NCBI RefSeq assembly: GCF_029223865.1
Contig: NZ_CP119520.1
Span: 4,650,001 to 4,714,000, forward strand
Direction: 5' to 3'
DNA: 64,000 nucleotides
Origin: Telluria mixta
GTDB lineage: Bacteria; Pseudomonadota; Gammaproteobacteria; Burkholderiales; Burkholderiaceae_D
Position numbers and translations under genes: made by a program. Each line of letters opens with the position of its first letter. The stretch's first letter is position 1. This document shows, in pieces, positions 35,295 to 43,399 of the stretch. The notes beneath the pieces are model-generated. The model did not search any database. It was not told where the DNA came from and saw only the letters and a list, made by a program, of their open reading frames with translations.

Positions 35295-36206
35295 CTATGC
35301 CTTAGCTGTTCGCATACCACGCACAACGGACGCAAGACTTAACAATCCCTTATCCCGTGCCCACCGCGCAGTAGCTGCGTCTGGTTTACACACACACCAG
35401 AGATCATCCGACTGCTCTATCAGCTGGTGTGCCAAGTCTATGGCACCCGCTAGGGCTACGCGCGTCATCGGCGTGTCATGCCAATCCTGTGCTAAGTCAT
35501 ATAGCAGCGATAGCGTCGCGATGACGCGTTGTATATAGTTGCTGGGCCATTCTCGCAATCGCCCTTCCCGCAGGAGATATGCGAGCACTGCGGCAGCAAC
35601 ATACATGTCTTCAAGATTTCTGAACGGCTTCACGAAGGAAGTCCATCCGTCTCCATCCAGCACGCTGGAAGTAGCAGTCTGAACATCCAACATCTGCAAT
35701 CGACCACGCTCCAGTTCAGGAACAAGCCGACCGGGCGGAATTGCGTCCATTGAAACTCCTGGGGTGCCGCTAGAAAGCCGAATGACGTGAAGCGTTGGTC
35801 TGGCGCTTTCATCGGTGCCGTGTTTCGCACAAACTACGAGAAAGGAAGTGCAAATACGTCCCAACGGAACCCAGCTTTTAACGCCATTTATAACTATCCT
35901 TCCATCCGCTCCCTCGCGCCACTTAGTGCGGATGTCAGAAGGGCGATTGCTGGATTCTTCCGTCACACAAAGAGCAAGGATCTCAGTGGTATCCGCTTGC
36001 TGTACGATGGAACGTAATGCTGCTTGATAGCCGCTGGCAAAGGCCCATGCCAAGCGATCAGCCTTAAATCCGCCGACGATGGCCATTTTGATAGGGGAGG
36101 CCCATTCAGCTACGAGTTGTCGCCAAAGATAGCCCCATTCATCAGCCGTCTCTATAGCCAACGCTTCGTTTGGCTCGGATAGACACCATTCCAATATCGA
36201 ATTCAT
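35295..36206 (-). CDS. Short acyl-CoA dehydrogenase-like protein
   Basis: A 303-residue protein with recognisable acyl-CoA dehydrogenase character: CVTEESSNRPSDIRTKW and GADGRIVINGVKSWVPLGRICTSFLVV correspond to the FAD-binding middle domain (TE.SG.D... then G..V.NG.K.W). It is about 80 residues shorter than ordinary enzymes, mostly in the N-terminal and C-terminal helical domains, and no catalytic Glu could be assigned by eye. It may be an FAD-binding oxidoreductase or an accessory partner of the molybdoenzyme. Its start lies 3 bases beyond the molybdoenzyme stop, so the two are tightly coupled. Confidence 0.65.
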   Translation of the reverse strand: MNSILEWCLSEPNEALAIETADEWGYLWRQLVAEWASPIKMAIVGGFKADRLAWAFASGYQAALRSIVQQADTTEILALCVTEESSNRPSDIRTKWREGADGRIVINGVKSWVPLGRICTSFLVVCAKHGTDESARPTLHVIRLSSGTPGVSMDAIPPGRLVPELERGRLQMLDVQTATSSVLDGDGWTSFVKPFRNLEDMYVAAAVLAYLLREGRLREWPSNYIQRVIATLSLLYDLAQDWHDTPMTRVALAGAIDLAHQLIEQSDDLWCVCKPDAATARWARDKGLLSLASVVRGMRTAKA

Positions 36207-36209
36207 ACC

Positions 36210-38501
36210 TTACCCTGCCGCGTCGGAAAACACGGGCAGTGTGCGCAAAGGCGTTATGGCCGCTGGCACAAATTTGTGATATGGGGTATGGGTAAATGGA
36301 TCGCAATGTTTGCTGGACGTCAGTCGATTTAATTGAGGGCCATTTGCCTTACCATTCTCGTATTTCATGCCATACCCATGTGGCAATGTTATGAAACCAG
36401 GGCGAGTCGCGTCGTCGACTTCGACCACCACCGAAATGGCCCCCGACTCGGTTCGACAAATTGCCTTCTCGCCGTGCCCCAGTCCATATGCCTCCGCGTC
36501 GTTCGGATGCACCTTGAGGCAACCGTCATGGTCTTGCTTACGCCATTTGGGATCGCGATAGATCTGATTGGCGTTGTAGTTCCGTCGTTCGCCAGCCATT
36601 AAGATCAATGGATACTGTTCGGTCTCCGCTGGTATTTTCGTATCCTTCAGAATTCTAAGCTGATCCAGCATCTCCGGGACAAGGAGATGGACGCGTCGGT
36701 CTGAATGAGCAATGAGCGACCATACGTCCTGCATTTCGTGCGTGCTTATAATCGCCCCTTGTGGGCTGCCAAGTATGCGGCGGAAGAGCTTTGTTCCGAG
36801 AGTGAGCTTGTTCCCTTTAACTCCTGCGCGCATTACAGCGGGGCCGTGTTTTTTTGCATACGCCATGCAAATTGGAAGTAATGTGGAAGCACTAGCCGCT
36901 GGCCCAAGCGACTTTCCAAGCGTGCGATAAACAACCGACGCTGCATATGGAGCAAGATTGGGACGCATTGTTGTTATAGTTGCGGCGAGCGCAGCGATAT
37001 AACCCACATGGCACGTGCCTTTTGGTTCCCACTTTGCAATGCGTTCAAGAATCGGAAATCGCTTCGGGATTACCCCCATTTTTTCGAGCAGCTGCGTGTA
37101 GATTTCTGCTTCGCTCAGCGATTCGCCGATTGGTCGAACCACTGGATGCCTCAAATGGAAATAGTTCGTGGGGAATTCAAGGTTGAACCCGGTTGCCTCG
37201 AATTTTTCGTATTGCGAAGAAGCAGGAAGTACGTAATGTGCATAGCGTGCCGTTTCCGTCATCGCTACATCCACAACGACGAGAAGTTCAAGCTTGGATA
37301 GTGCCTTCTCAACCGCCGGCGTGTCGGCCGTGGTAAGTGCGGGATTTCCGCTATCTACGAAAAGTGCCCTTACGCGGTCTTCCGACGAATTATCGATTTC
37401 GCTGGGAAGGATATTGGGTGGGAAAATTCCAGAAATTGGAAACATTTTATTGTGCACTGTGTGCACGAGCTTTTCATTCCGCTCGTCAGTATGGCCAATA
37501 ACAGGCAAGAAGACACTATGAAGATTGTTCCCCCCCTCAATGCCGAAGTTGCCAGTAACCAGATACAACAACTTTTCCAGGTACGAATTCAGCGTGCTAT
37601 TGAGCGTCTGCTGAATGCCCAAGTCAATTCGCACGCAAGCGCGCCGGGCTGTTGCAAACCCTCTGGCGACCACATATACATCGTCTAGCGGGACATCCGC
37701 GCGACGAACGAACTCGTCTACAGGGACGTTCAGAAGAACTTTTTCAACTGCATCAAAATCGTTGCAGTGCTTCGCCAGGAATTCTTTGTCATGAAGATTT
37801 TCCCTGACAATGATGCTCAACATGGCGGCCATCAGAAACGCGTCGGTCCCCGGTCGCAATTGAAGGTGCGTATTTGCCATCTTCGCCGTCTCCGTACGGC
37901 GCGGGTCTACAACAACCATCGTGCGGACGGGGTCATTCTTAATATGCTTTAGGGTGTCGCGCGCATTGGGGATGCCGTGCGCCTGATATGGATTGGTACC
38001 GATGAACAAGACAAAGTCGGCATTCTCAACATCTTCAGTCGTATGGCAGTCCTGCCTTCCAAACATCCGCCCGTTAACCCAGAAGTCGCCTGTTTTCTCT
38101 TGTCCGAGCGCGGTATACAGATAAAAGCTCTTCATTACCTTCAGTAGCTGTCGGCTGTATGCTCCCCCAAGGTGATTCCCTTGGCCACCACCACCGTAGA
38201 ACGCAAAAGCTTTGCCGCCGTGCTGCTTTTTGATCCTCAGCAATCGACTCGCTATGTCGGAAAGCGCCTCATCCCAAGTAACGCGAACGAAAGAACCGTC
38301 AGGTTGACGTTTCAGCGGATACTGCAGACGATCTTCATTACTCTGGTAGTGGACAAGCCGCGCCGCTTTCTGGCAGATGTACCCCTTGCTGGTTGGGGCG
38401 CTTTCATCGCCGCGTATCTTCTTGAGTTGTTCATTCTCAACGTCTACAAGTAAGCCGCAGTTACGTGAACAGAGAATGCAAGCCGTCTGATGTGTAGTCA
38501 T
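36210..38501 (-). CDS. Molybdopterin-dependent oxidoreductase (DMSO reductase superfamily)
   Basis: A 763-residue MopB-type protein. The [4Fe-4S] motif is CILCSRNC (residues 8-15) with a fourth Cys in GYICQKA. Then come the molybdopterin-binding segments FIGTNPYQAHG (about 170) and VVVDPRRTETAKMA (about 200), and a C-terminal dinucleotide-binding domain (VHPNDAEAYGLGHGEKA). There is no Tat signal, so it is cytoplasmic. The start at 38501 (MTTHQTACILC) follows the family; a longer frame exists. At the expected molybdenum-ligand region (GQEKTGDFWVNGRMFG) I cannot assign a Cys, Ser or SeCys. Nearest function is unclear; fatty-acid or acyl context is inferred from neighbours. Confidence 0.9.
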   Translation of the reverse strand: MTTHQTACILCSRNCGLLVDVENEQLKKIRGDESAPTSKGYICQKAARLVHYQSNEDRLQYPLKRQPDGSFVRVTWDEALSDIASRLLRIKKQHGGKAFAFYGGGGQGNHLGGAYSRQLLKVMKSFYLYTALGQEKTGDFWVNGRMFGRQDCHTTEDVENADFVLFIGTNPYQAHGIPNARDTLKHIKNDPVRTMVVVDPRRTETAKMANTHLQLRPGTDAFLMAAMLSIIVRENLHDKEFLAKHCNDFDAVEKVLLNVPVDEFVRRADVPLDDVYVVARGFATARRACVRIDLGIQQTLNSTLNSYLEKLLYLVTGNFGIEGGNNLHSVFLPVIGHTDERNEKLVHTVHNKMFPISGIFPPNILPSEIDNSSEDRVRALFVDSGNPALTTADTPAVEKALSKLELLVVVDVAMTETARYAHYVLPASSQYEKFEATGFNLEFPTNYFHLRHPVVRPIGESLSEAEIYTQLLEKMGVIPKRFPILERIAKWEPKGTCHVGYIAALAATITTMRPNLAPYAASVVYRTLGKSLGPAASASTLLPICMAYAKKHGPAVMRAGVKGNKLTLGTKLFRRILGSPQGAIISTHEMQDVWSLIAHSDRRVHLLVPEMLDQLRILKDTKIPAETEQYPLILMAGERRNYNANQIYRDPKWRKQDHDGCLKVHPNDAEAYGLGHGEKAICRTESGAISVVVEVDDATRPGFITLPHGYGMKYENGKANGPQLNRLTSSKHCDPFTHTPYHKFVPAAITPLRTLPVFSDAAG

Positions 38502-38632
38502 ATGCGCAAATCCAGAGGTATGAATGAAGAGTGAATGGAGCGTGGAATAGTGACCGAACATCAATCGGGCAAAGAGTCATTCACTAGGAACAAAAGGCGG
38601 GCGTACCCGCCATTCCATATCGAGCGGGCTTC

Positions 38633-39076
38633 TTATTCCGCCAGCTTCACGTTCATTGTGATGCGCGCGGTAAGGACTTTCGTTCCCTGATCATCCAGGA
38701 CATCAACCGGCACCACCTTATCGCCTGCAGTATTCCAGTCGACCTGGCTACCGTCCGAGATTGCACGTACATCGGTCTTGGCCTTGGCGAGATATTCAAC
38801 CGTCATTCCTTTCGGAATCCAACGGCCGCCCTCGGGAATGGATACATCCGTCATCATGCCGGCAACCAGTTCGGCGGCATTGCAAAGCGCAATCGCGTGG
38901 ATGCTCCCCAAGTGATTGGTGACCTCACGCCGGAAAGGGACTTTGGCTTCAGCGTACGCTGGGCGGAGATCCGTAAGCGTTGGCTCGATTGTGGCGAAGT
39001 AAGGCGCCATCTGGCATACCATTTTGCTGAATTGCTCAGCCCCACCAACTTTGAACATCTCCATGACTTGACTCAT
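38633..39076 (-). CDS. Hotdog-fold thioesterase (DUF4442 type)
   Basis: A 147-residue protein with a hotdog thioesterase pattern: VTNHLGSIHAIALCNAAELVAGMM corresponds to the central helix, followed by PKGMTVEYLAKAKTDVRA. Such enzymes hydrolyse acyl-CoA thioesters. The ATG at 39076 was chosen because GGAG lies 8 bases upstream, while the longer frame runs through the operator region. It is the first gene of the operon, transcribed divergently from the TetR gene. Confidence 0.82.
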   Translation of the reverse strand: MSQVMEMFKVGGAEQFSKMVCQMAPYFATIEPTLTDLRPAYAEAKVPFRREVTNHLGSIHAIALCNAAELVAGMMTDVSIPEGGRWIPKGMTVEYLAKAKTDVRAISDGSQVDWNTAGDKVVPVDVLDDQGTKVLTARITMNVKLAE

Positions 39077-39110
39077 CGTCCGATCTCCTATTGAGTTAAA
39101 ACAGAGTAAA

Positions 39111-39140
39111 ATTCTGTTACAGAATATTATTCTATAACAT
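39111..39140. promoter_or_regulatory. Tandem palindromic operator between thioesterase and TetR genes
   Basis: ATTCTGTTACAGAAT (39111-39125) is a perfect 15-base palindrome with a three-base centre. It is followed immediately by AGAAT-att-ATTCT (39121-39133) overlapping it, and then by ATTCTATAACAT (39129-39140), a similar half-degenerate copy. The site lies in the 140-base divergent intergenic region and is a strong candidate for the operator of the adjacent TetR repressor. Confidence 0.7.
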
Positions 39141-39216
39141 TTTTCTGTGTCAAGCTGCCCAACCCATATTCCTGCGGTATCATGCGTTTTTAGAATCAAT
39201 ACTCAAAAGTGCGAAT

Positions 39217-39849
39217 TTGGCAACAATAGATGTCCTCGAACGAAACTTCCCAGGCAGACGCGCGCAGCTAAAACGCGAGATTTTGTTGGGAGCATTGGCC
39301 TGCTTTAATGAGCACGGCCTTGATGTGACCACTATCGAGATGATTAAAGTTCGCTGCGACACAAGTGTGGGAAATATCTATCATCACTTCGGCAGCAAGG
39401 AAGGACTGGCAGCGGCGCTCTTCTTTAGCTCGCTGGAAGATCAAGGGCGGCTCTTGAGCGAGTACCTTGAAAAGGCCCAGACCGCGCAAGAAGGTGTGAG
39501 CGCCATTGTGTATAGCTATGTAGATTGGGTTGCCAACCAGCCAGAATTAGCTAGTTTTCAATACCAAGGCCGATCAATGGTTGCGAAGGGACCATACAGC
39601 GACGAGCTCACTGCAAGAAATCGCTCTCGAAATCAAAACCTCCTGAACTGGTGGAACGTACCTGGCAGACGGGAGCTTATCAAGAGCATCCCTCTGGAGC
39701 TATTTCCATCCCTGATCATCGGGCAAGCGGAAAGCTATTGTCGGGCGTGGCTGTCGGGGCGCGTGCATACCACCCCAACTGCATACCGAGCGCACCTCGC
39801 ACAAGCAGCTTGGCTTTCGTTGGGCACCGACGTGCAAGGGAACAGCTAG
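39217..39849 (+). CDS. TetR/AcrR-family transcriptional regulator
   Basis: A 210-residue regulator. N-terminal HTH: LKREILLGALACFNEHGLDVTTIEMIKVRCDTSVGNIYHHFGSKEGL. The C-terminal ligand domain has no assigned family. The start is TTG at 39217, with no in-frame ATG upstream of the HTH. It is divergent from the nine-gene molybdoenzyme operon with tandem palindromes between, so it probably represses that operon and itself; the inducer may be an acyl-CoA or the substrate acid. Confidence 0.85.
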   Translation: MATIDVLERNFPGRRAQLKREILLGALACFNEHGLDVTTIEMIKVRCDTSVGNIYHHFGSKEGLAAALFFSSLEDQGRLLSEYLEKAQTAQEGVSAIVYSYVDWVANQPELASFQYQGRSMVAKGPYSDELTARNRSRNQNLLNWWNVPGRRELIKSIPLELFPSLIIGQAESYCRAWLSGRVHTTPTAYRAHLAQAAWLSLGTDVQGNS

Positions 39850-39963
39850 ACTACGCGATCCGGAGCGTAGGTCAAACTAGCGGAAGCAGTCCGGCGAGTT
39901 CCGGATATCGCGCGAGGAGCCTTTCTGGCCAACCCAGCGAGAGGTATAGCCAGTGATTGGGAC
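39850..39963. other. Remnant between TetR gene and IS256-like element
   Basis: The minus strand encodes a short C-terminal-looking fragment (HWLYLSLGWPERLLARYPELAG then LLPLV and a stop at about 39872). I do not recognise the parent protein. It is cut by the left end of the IS256-like element. Confidence 0.35.
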
Positions 39964-40019
39964 GTGTCAGATTTTCTGTGTGGAACGGGGTCGTGAAATA
40001 ATGCCGAAAGGTCTGTCCC

Positions 40020-41085
40020 ATGACCGAAGTGATGACCACCAAGAAGCCCAAAAAACAGAAAGCGGCGTCCCCGTTCCCGGTCGAGCTGATCGACCAGTTG
40101 CTGGCCCAGGTTGAGAACAAGGACGCCGCGTCGATCCTTGGCGAATCCGGGTTGGCCGGGCAGCTCAAAAGATGCTGGCCGAGCGCGTGCTTTCGGCCGA
40201 GCTGAGCCATCATCTGGCCAATGAGGACGAAAGAAGTAAAAACCACCGCAACGGCAGCAGCCCGAAGAAGGTGTTGACACCTGGTGGCGAGCTCAACCTG
40301 GACGTTCCACGCGACCGCCTGTCGAGTTTTGAGCCGAAGTTGGTCGCCAAACACCAGCGCCGTATGCCTGGCTTTGACGATCACGTCATCAGCATGTACG
40401 CGCGCGGCATGAGCGTGCGCGAAATTCAAGCGCACCTGCTGGAGTTGTACGGCACCGAAGTATCGCCGGACCTGATTTCGACGATCACCGACGAGGTTCT
40501 CGAAGAGGTCGCGCAGTGGCAGCAACGGCCGCTTGAAGCGATGTATCCGATCGTTTATTTTGATGCGCTGCGTCTGAAGATCCAGGACGAAGGCACCGTC
40601 AAAAACAAGGCCGTGTATCTGGCGCTGGGTATTCGTGCCGATGGCCGCAAGGAAGTGCTGGGACTGTGGATCGAACAGACCGAAGGCGCCAAATTCTGGT
40701 TGAAAGTCTTTTACGAACTGAAAAACCGTGGGCTGGACGACATCCTGATCGCCGTCGTTGATGGCCTGCGCGGCTTCCCCGAGGCCATCGAGGCCGTGTA
40801 CCCGCAAGCGCAGATCCAGACCTGCATCGTGCACCTGATCCGTAACTCGACCACGCTGGCTGCCTGGAAGGACCGTAAGGAGCTTGCAGCGGCGCTCAAG
40901 CCGATCTACCAGGCAGTCAACGCCGAGGCGACCGAAGCGGCGCTGGATACGTTTGCGGCTGGCCCGTGGGGCACCAAGTTCCCGACCGTGGCAGTCATGT
41001 GGCGGCGCCAGTGGCCGCAGGTAATTCCATTTTTCGCTTATTCGCCAGAAGTGCGCACCATCATCTACACGACGGATGCAATTTA
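40020..41085 (+). pseudogene. IS256-family transposase, 5' part, frameshifted
   Basis: Starts at 40020 (MTEVMTTKKPKKQKAASPFPVELI). A one-base deletion in an A-run at about 40168-40172 shifts LAGQLK into another frame, and the rest continues as KMLAERVLSAELSHHL. DDE-type features FDALRLKIQDEG and VVDGLRGFPEAI are present. The reading ends near YTTDAI, where the IS110 element begins. The C-terminal part resumes at 42631. Confidence 0.85.
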
Positions 41086-41099
41086 CAAGTCTTATCCGT

Positions 41100-42356
41100 C
41101 TACCGTGCGCCCCTCACTTTGTCTTGGTTTCGTTTTGGCGGCCAAGGGCATGGTTGTGCCTCCTTTGGCTTCGCCTGGCGCCAGCGCGAGAACAGTTTTT
41201 GATAAACCTTCTCCGCCTGTTCGGCGACAGCCCGTTCCTGGTCCCGGATGGCCTTCAGGTTGTAATCCGCACCAAGCCCCTTATGGCTGCCGTGCTTTTC
41301 CGGCATACCGGCCTGCAGCTCCAACTGGCGACGCTTGTGTGCGACCAACGCCGGCCGCTCCCAGACGAAATTCTCATCCCGTGTCAGCACATACCACGCG
41401 ATGACAGCCAGCTTGCGGGCACACGCTACCGCCGCGATCTGCTCGCCGCGGCGATCTTTGATGCGCAGGAAAAAGGCACGCAATGGTCCCGGGGTTTGTG
41501 CCACGGCCCACGCGCCTTCAACGAGCATGCCGCGTGCATGTGAGCGACCGCGCTTACTGATGCGGCCATGCTTGGCTGGTTGCAGTCCTGATTGGTAGAC
41601 CGACGGATTCAGCCCCAGGTAGCTGACGAGTTTTTCGGGAGAGGAAAACCGGCTGATATCTCCGATCGCGGCAACCAGGCTGAGGGCGATCATGACGTTG
41701 ATACCCGTGATCGTCATCAATCGCGCAACTTGCGGCTGGGAGAGCGCGGACCTGGCCAGCATTTCTTCGATCTGCTTTGCGTCATGTGCCAGCAAATCCA
41801 GCGCGCGTAGACGTTGCTCCACGCCGATGCGTTCGTCCAGTGGTAACGGCTGATCGGCCAGCCAGCTTCGCCCCTTCTTGCCGAACAAGTCCGACGCCGG
41901 GCATGGCGCAATCCGGTTTGCCGCCAGTACCGCATGAATTTCGTTCTTGAGCCGGGTTCGCTGCCGGACGATCTGTGTGCGCCGCGCCACCTGCCGACGT
42001 AACGCCAGCGTCGCATCGTCCGGCGTCCAGACCTCCGGCAAAAATCCGGAAGCGTACAGCTGCGCCAGAATCGCCGCGTCGATCTTGTCCGTCTTGATGC
42101 GCGCCTCGGCGATCAACCGAACCTTGAGCGGGTTGGCGACAACCACCCGCCCCGCGTGCGACTTCAGCGCTGCAACGATCGCGGCGGTATTGCCGGTCGC
42201 CTCAAGCACGACGTGATCGTCGGGCCCCAGGCGCCGCGCGAAGTGCTCCAGTTCCGGATGCAGAAGCGTGACGCGTCCGCCAGCCTGAACCAGGCCGTTT
42301 TCCAGGTACGCCACCTCGGCAAACGATCTCGATACATCCAAACCAATAACTCGCAT
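41100..42356 (-). CDS. IS110-family transposase (DEDD/serine recombinase)
   Basis: A 418-residue protein. The RuvC-like N-terminal domain carries the acidic residues in VIGLDVSRSF, VVLEATGNTAA and IKTDKIDAAILA (DEDD set). The C-terminal half has the Tnp_2 domain SLVAAIGDISRFSSPEKLVSYLGLNPSVYQSG with the catalytic Ser region. The start at 42356 (MRVIGLDV) was chosen over a longer frame from 42410. It appears intact, so this copy may be active even though it sits in a dead IS256. Confidence 0.92.
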   Translation of the reverse strand: MRVIGLDVSRSFAEVAYLENGLVQAGGRVTLLHPELEHFARRLGPDDHVVLEATGNTAAIVAALKSHAGRVVVANPLKVRLIAEARIKTDKIDAAILAQLYASGFLPEVWTPDDATLALRRQVARRTQIVRQRTRLKNEIHAVLAANRIAPCPASDLFGKKGRSWLADQPLPLDERIGVEQRLRALDLLAHDAKQIEEMLARSALSQPQVARLMTITGINVMIALSLVAAIGDISRFSSPEKLVSYLGLNPSVYQSGLQPAKHGRISKRGRSHARGMLVEGAWAVAQTPGPLRAFFLRIKDRRGEQIAAVACARKLAVIAWYVLTRDENFVWERPALVAHKRRQLELQAGMPEKHGSHKGLGADYNLKAIRDQERAVAEQAEKVYQKLFSRWRQAKPKEAQPCPWPPKRNQDKVRGAR

Positions 42357-42630
42357 GGCAATTCCCCCATAACGGTTGAAACCACGGGAGCGAGTGGTGC
42401 AGCACGACAACTACGGATTCGCGCTTGCGGCGCAACCGGGCGGGTCGCAGGGGCAGCCAACTACTAACACGAGCTCTCAGCTCATCGTATATGAACGGCC
42501 TGCCCACTCGACGTGCTCCCAGGCGCCGCTGTCCCGGATGGTCTCACCATACACCGGTATTGCTCGGATAGGGACACGATGGCGCCGGTGATTATCATGC
42601 CGGTTACCAATGCTATAGAAAAGCCTGCAT
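42357..42630 (-). ncRNA. Candidate bridge RNA region of the IS110 element
   Basis: A 270-base non-coding end directly upstream of the IS110 transposase, on the same strand. In IS110-group elements this end is known to produce a structured bridge RNA with target- and donor-binding loops. Several short self-complementary pieces are visible (for example GGCGCC occurrences near 42530 and 42590 and GGGCAG/CTGCCC-type pairs), but I could not fold it or locate the guide loops. Confidence 0.35.
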
Positions 42631-42816
42631 ATGCGCCTGCGAAAGATCGTCAAGAATCGGGGTCACTTCCCGAGCGACGAGGCCGCGACCAAATTATTAT
42701 TCCTGGCCTTGCGCAATATCGAGAAAGATTGGAAGATGCCGCAGCGTACCTGGAAGCAGGCAGTCAACCAGTTCGCCATCATGTTCGGCGAACGCTTCAC
42801 GAACGCGATTACCTAA
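42631..42816 (+). pseudogene. IS256-family transposase, 3' part
   Basis: Encodes MRLRKIVKNRGHFPSDEAAT and then FLALRNIEKDW and NQFAIMFGERFTNAIT, the normal C-terminus of the same transposase family as 40020-41085, and ends at a stop at 42816. Together the two parts would make a complete IS256-type protein. Confidence 0.85.
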
Positions 42817-42854
42817 CTAAAATTCTGGCCCCGCACACAGAATTTCTGATAGGT

Positions 42855-43107
42855 CCCATCTTCCTGATACTGCGCACGGCGAAGTTGACGATGGCGCCTT
42901 TGACCACGCCGAGCATCTCCCCCATGTTAGCCACCACGATATGCTTGACCTTGGACTTGTCGAGCACCTGCTCAAGGGTAGTGGCGAAGTTTTCAAGGAC
43001 GATGATGACTTCGGCACCGAAATCGTTCAACTGGTGCTGCAACTCGCGCGGGGTATACAGCGGATTGACGTTGACCACCGTGTAGCCAGCGCGCAGGATG
43101 GCTGCTG
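42855..43107 (-). pseudogene. Internal fragment of a fadD-type acyl-CoA ligase gene
   Basis: The minus strand encodes ILRAGYTVVNVNPLYTPREL, then HQLNDFGAEVIIVLENFAT and VKGAIVNFAVRSI, an 85-residue internal piece of a FadD-family ligase that differs from the operon's ligase. It is bounded by the IS256 end on one side and an IS3 orfA fragment on the other, so it is a relic. Confidence 0.85.
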
Positions 43108-43246
43108 TCGCGCAGTTGGACGACGTGCCCTTCGGCAGTGCCAACTGATCGGCGGCCTCATCAAGCGTCATTCCCTGCTCCAGCACCAGCTTGACGGCTT
43201 CGGTCCGGAACTCCAGTGTGTACTAACGTTTCTCGGCTTTGCTCAT
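43108..43246 (-). pseudogene. IS3-family orfA fragment with nonsense mutation
   Basis: The minus strand from ATG at 43246 reads MSKAEKR, then a TAG stop (43225-43223), then YTLEFRTEAVKLVLEQGMTL and DEAADQLALPKGT, the N-terminus of an IS3-group OrfA helix-turn-helix protein. It ends where the fadD fragment begins. TGGACAG/TGTCC pieces just upstream (43259-43293) look like a remnant of its terminal repeat. Confidence 0.7.
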
Positions 43247-43399
43247 TTCTATTCCTGTTGGACAGTCTACCAAACAGGAGTGTCCGAAAATCTCAGGCGA
43301 CCTCAGTCTTCGCAAAGCGGCCCGACACCGGCTCCCCAAATTGAAAATGGCCCGTGCCATCCCACTATCGCATCACTTCACATTACTAAAAGGAAAGCC

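Larger units (their letters stand above)
41086..42630 (-). mobile_element. IS110-family insertion sequence nested in the IS256 transposase
   Basis: The transposase gene (minus strand) fills most of it, with 14 bases after its stop and about 270 non-coding bases before its start. That long upstream non-coding end is typical of the IS110 group, whose end encodes a bridge RNA. The boundaries are set by loss and regain of the IS256 transposase frame and could be off by a few bases to some tens of bases. No terminal inverted repeats were seen, as expected. Confidence 0.75.
39964..42851 (+). mobile_element. IS256-family insertion sequence, interrupted by an IS110-family element
   Basis: Imperfect terminal inverted repeats frame the element: left TGTCAGATTTTCTGTGTG (from 39965), right end read inwards TATCAGAAATTCTGTGTG (from 42851). 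The transposase is split into two parts by an IS110-family element. No clear 8-9-base target duplication is visible at the outer ends, suggesting later rearrangement. The element is dead because of a frameshift as well as the insertion. Confidence 0.82.

Noticed and set aside
39950..42865. Target-site duplication around the IS256-like element
   Set aside because: GGGAC on the left and GGTCCC on the right are not a convincing direct repeat of 8-9 bases, so a clean simple insertion cannot be shown.
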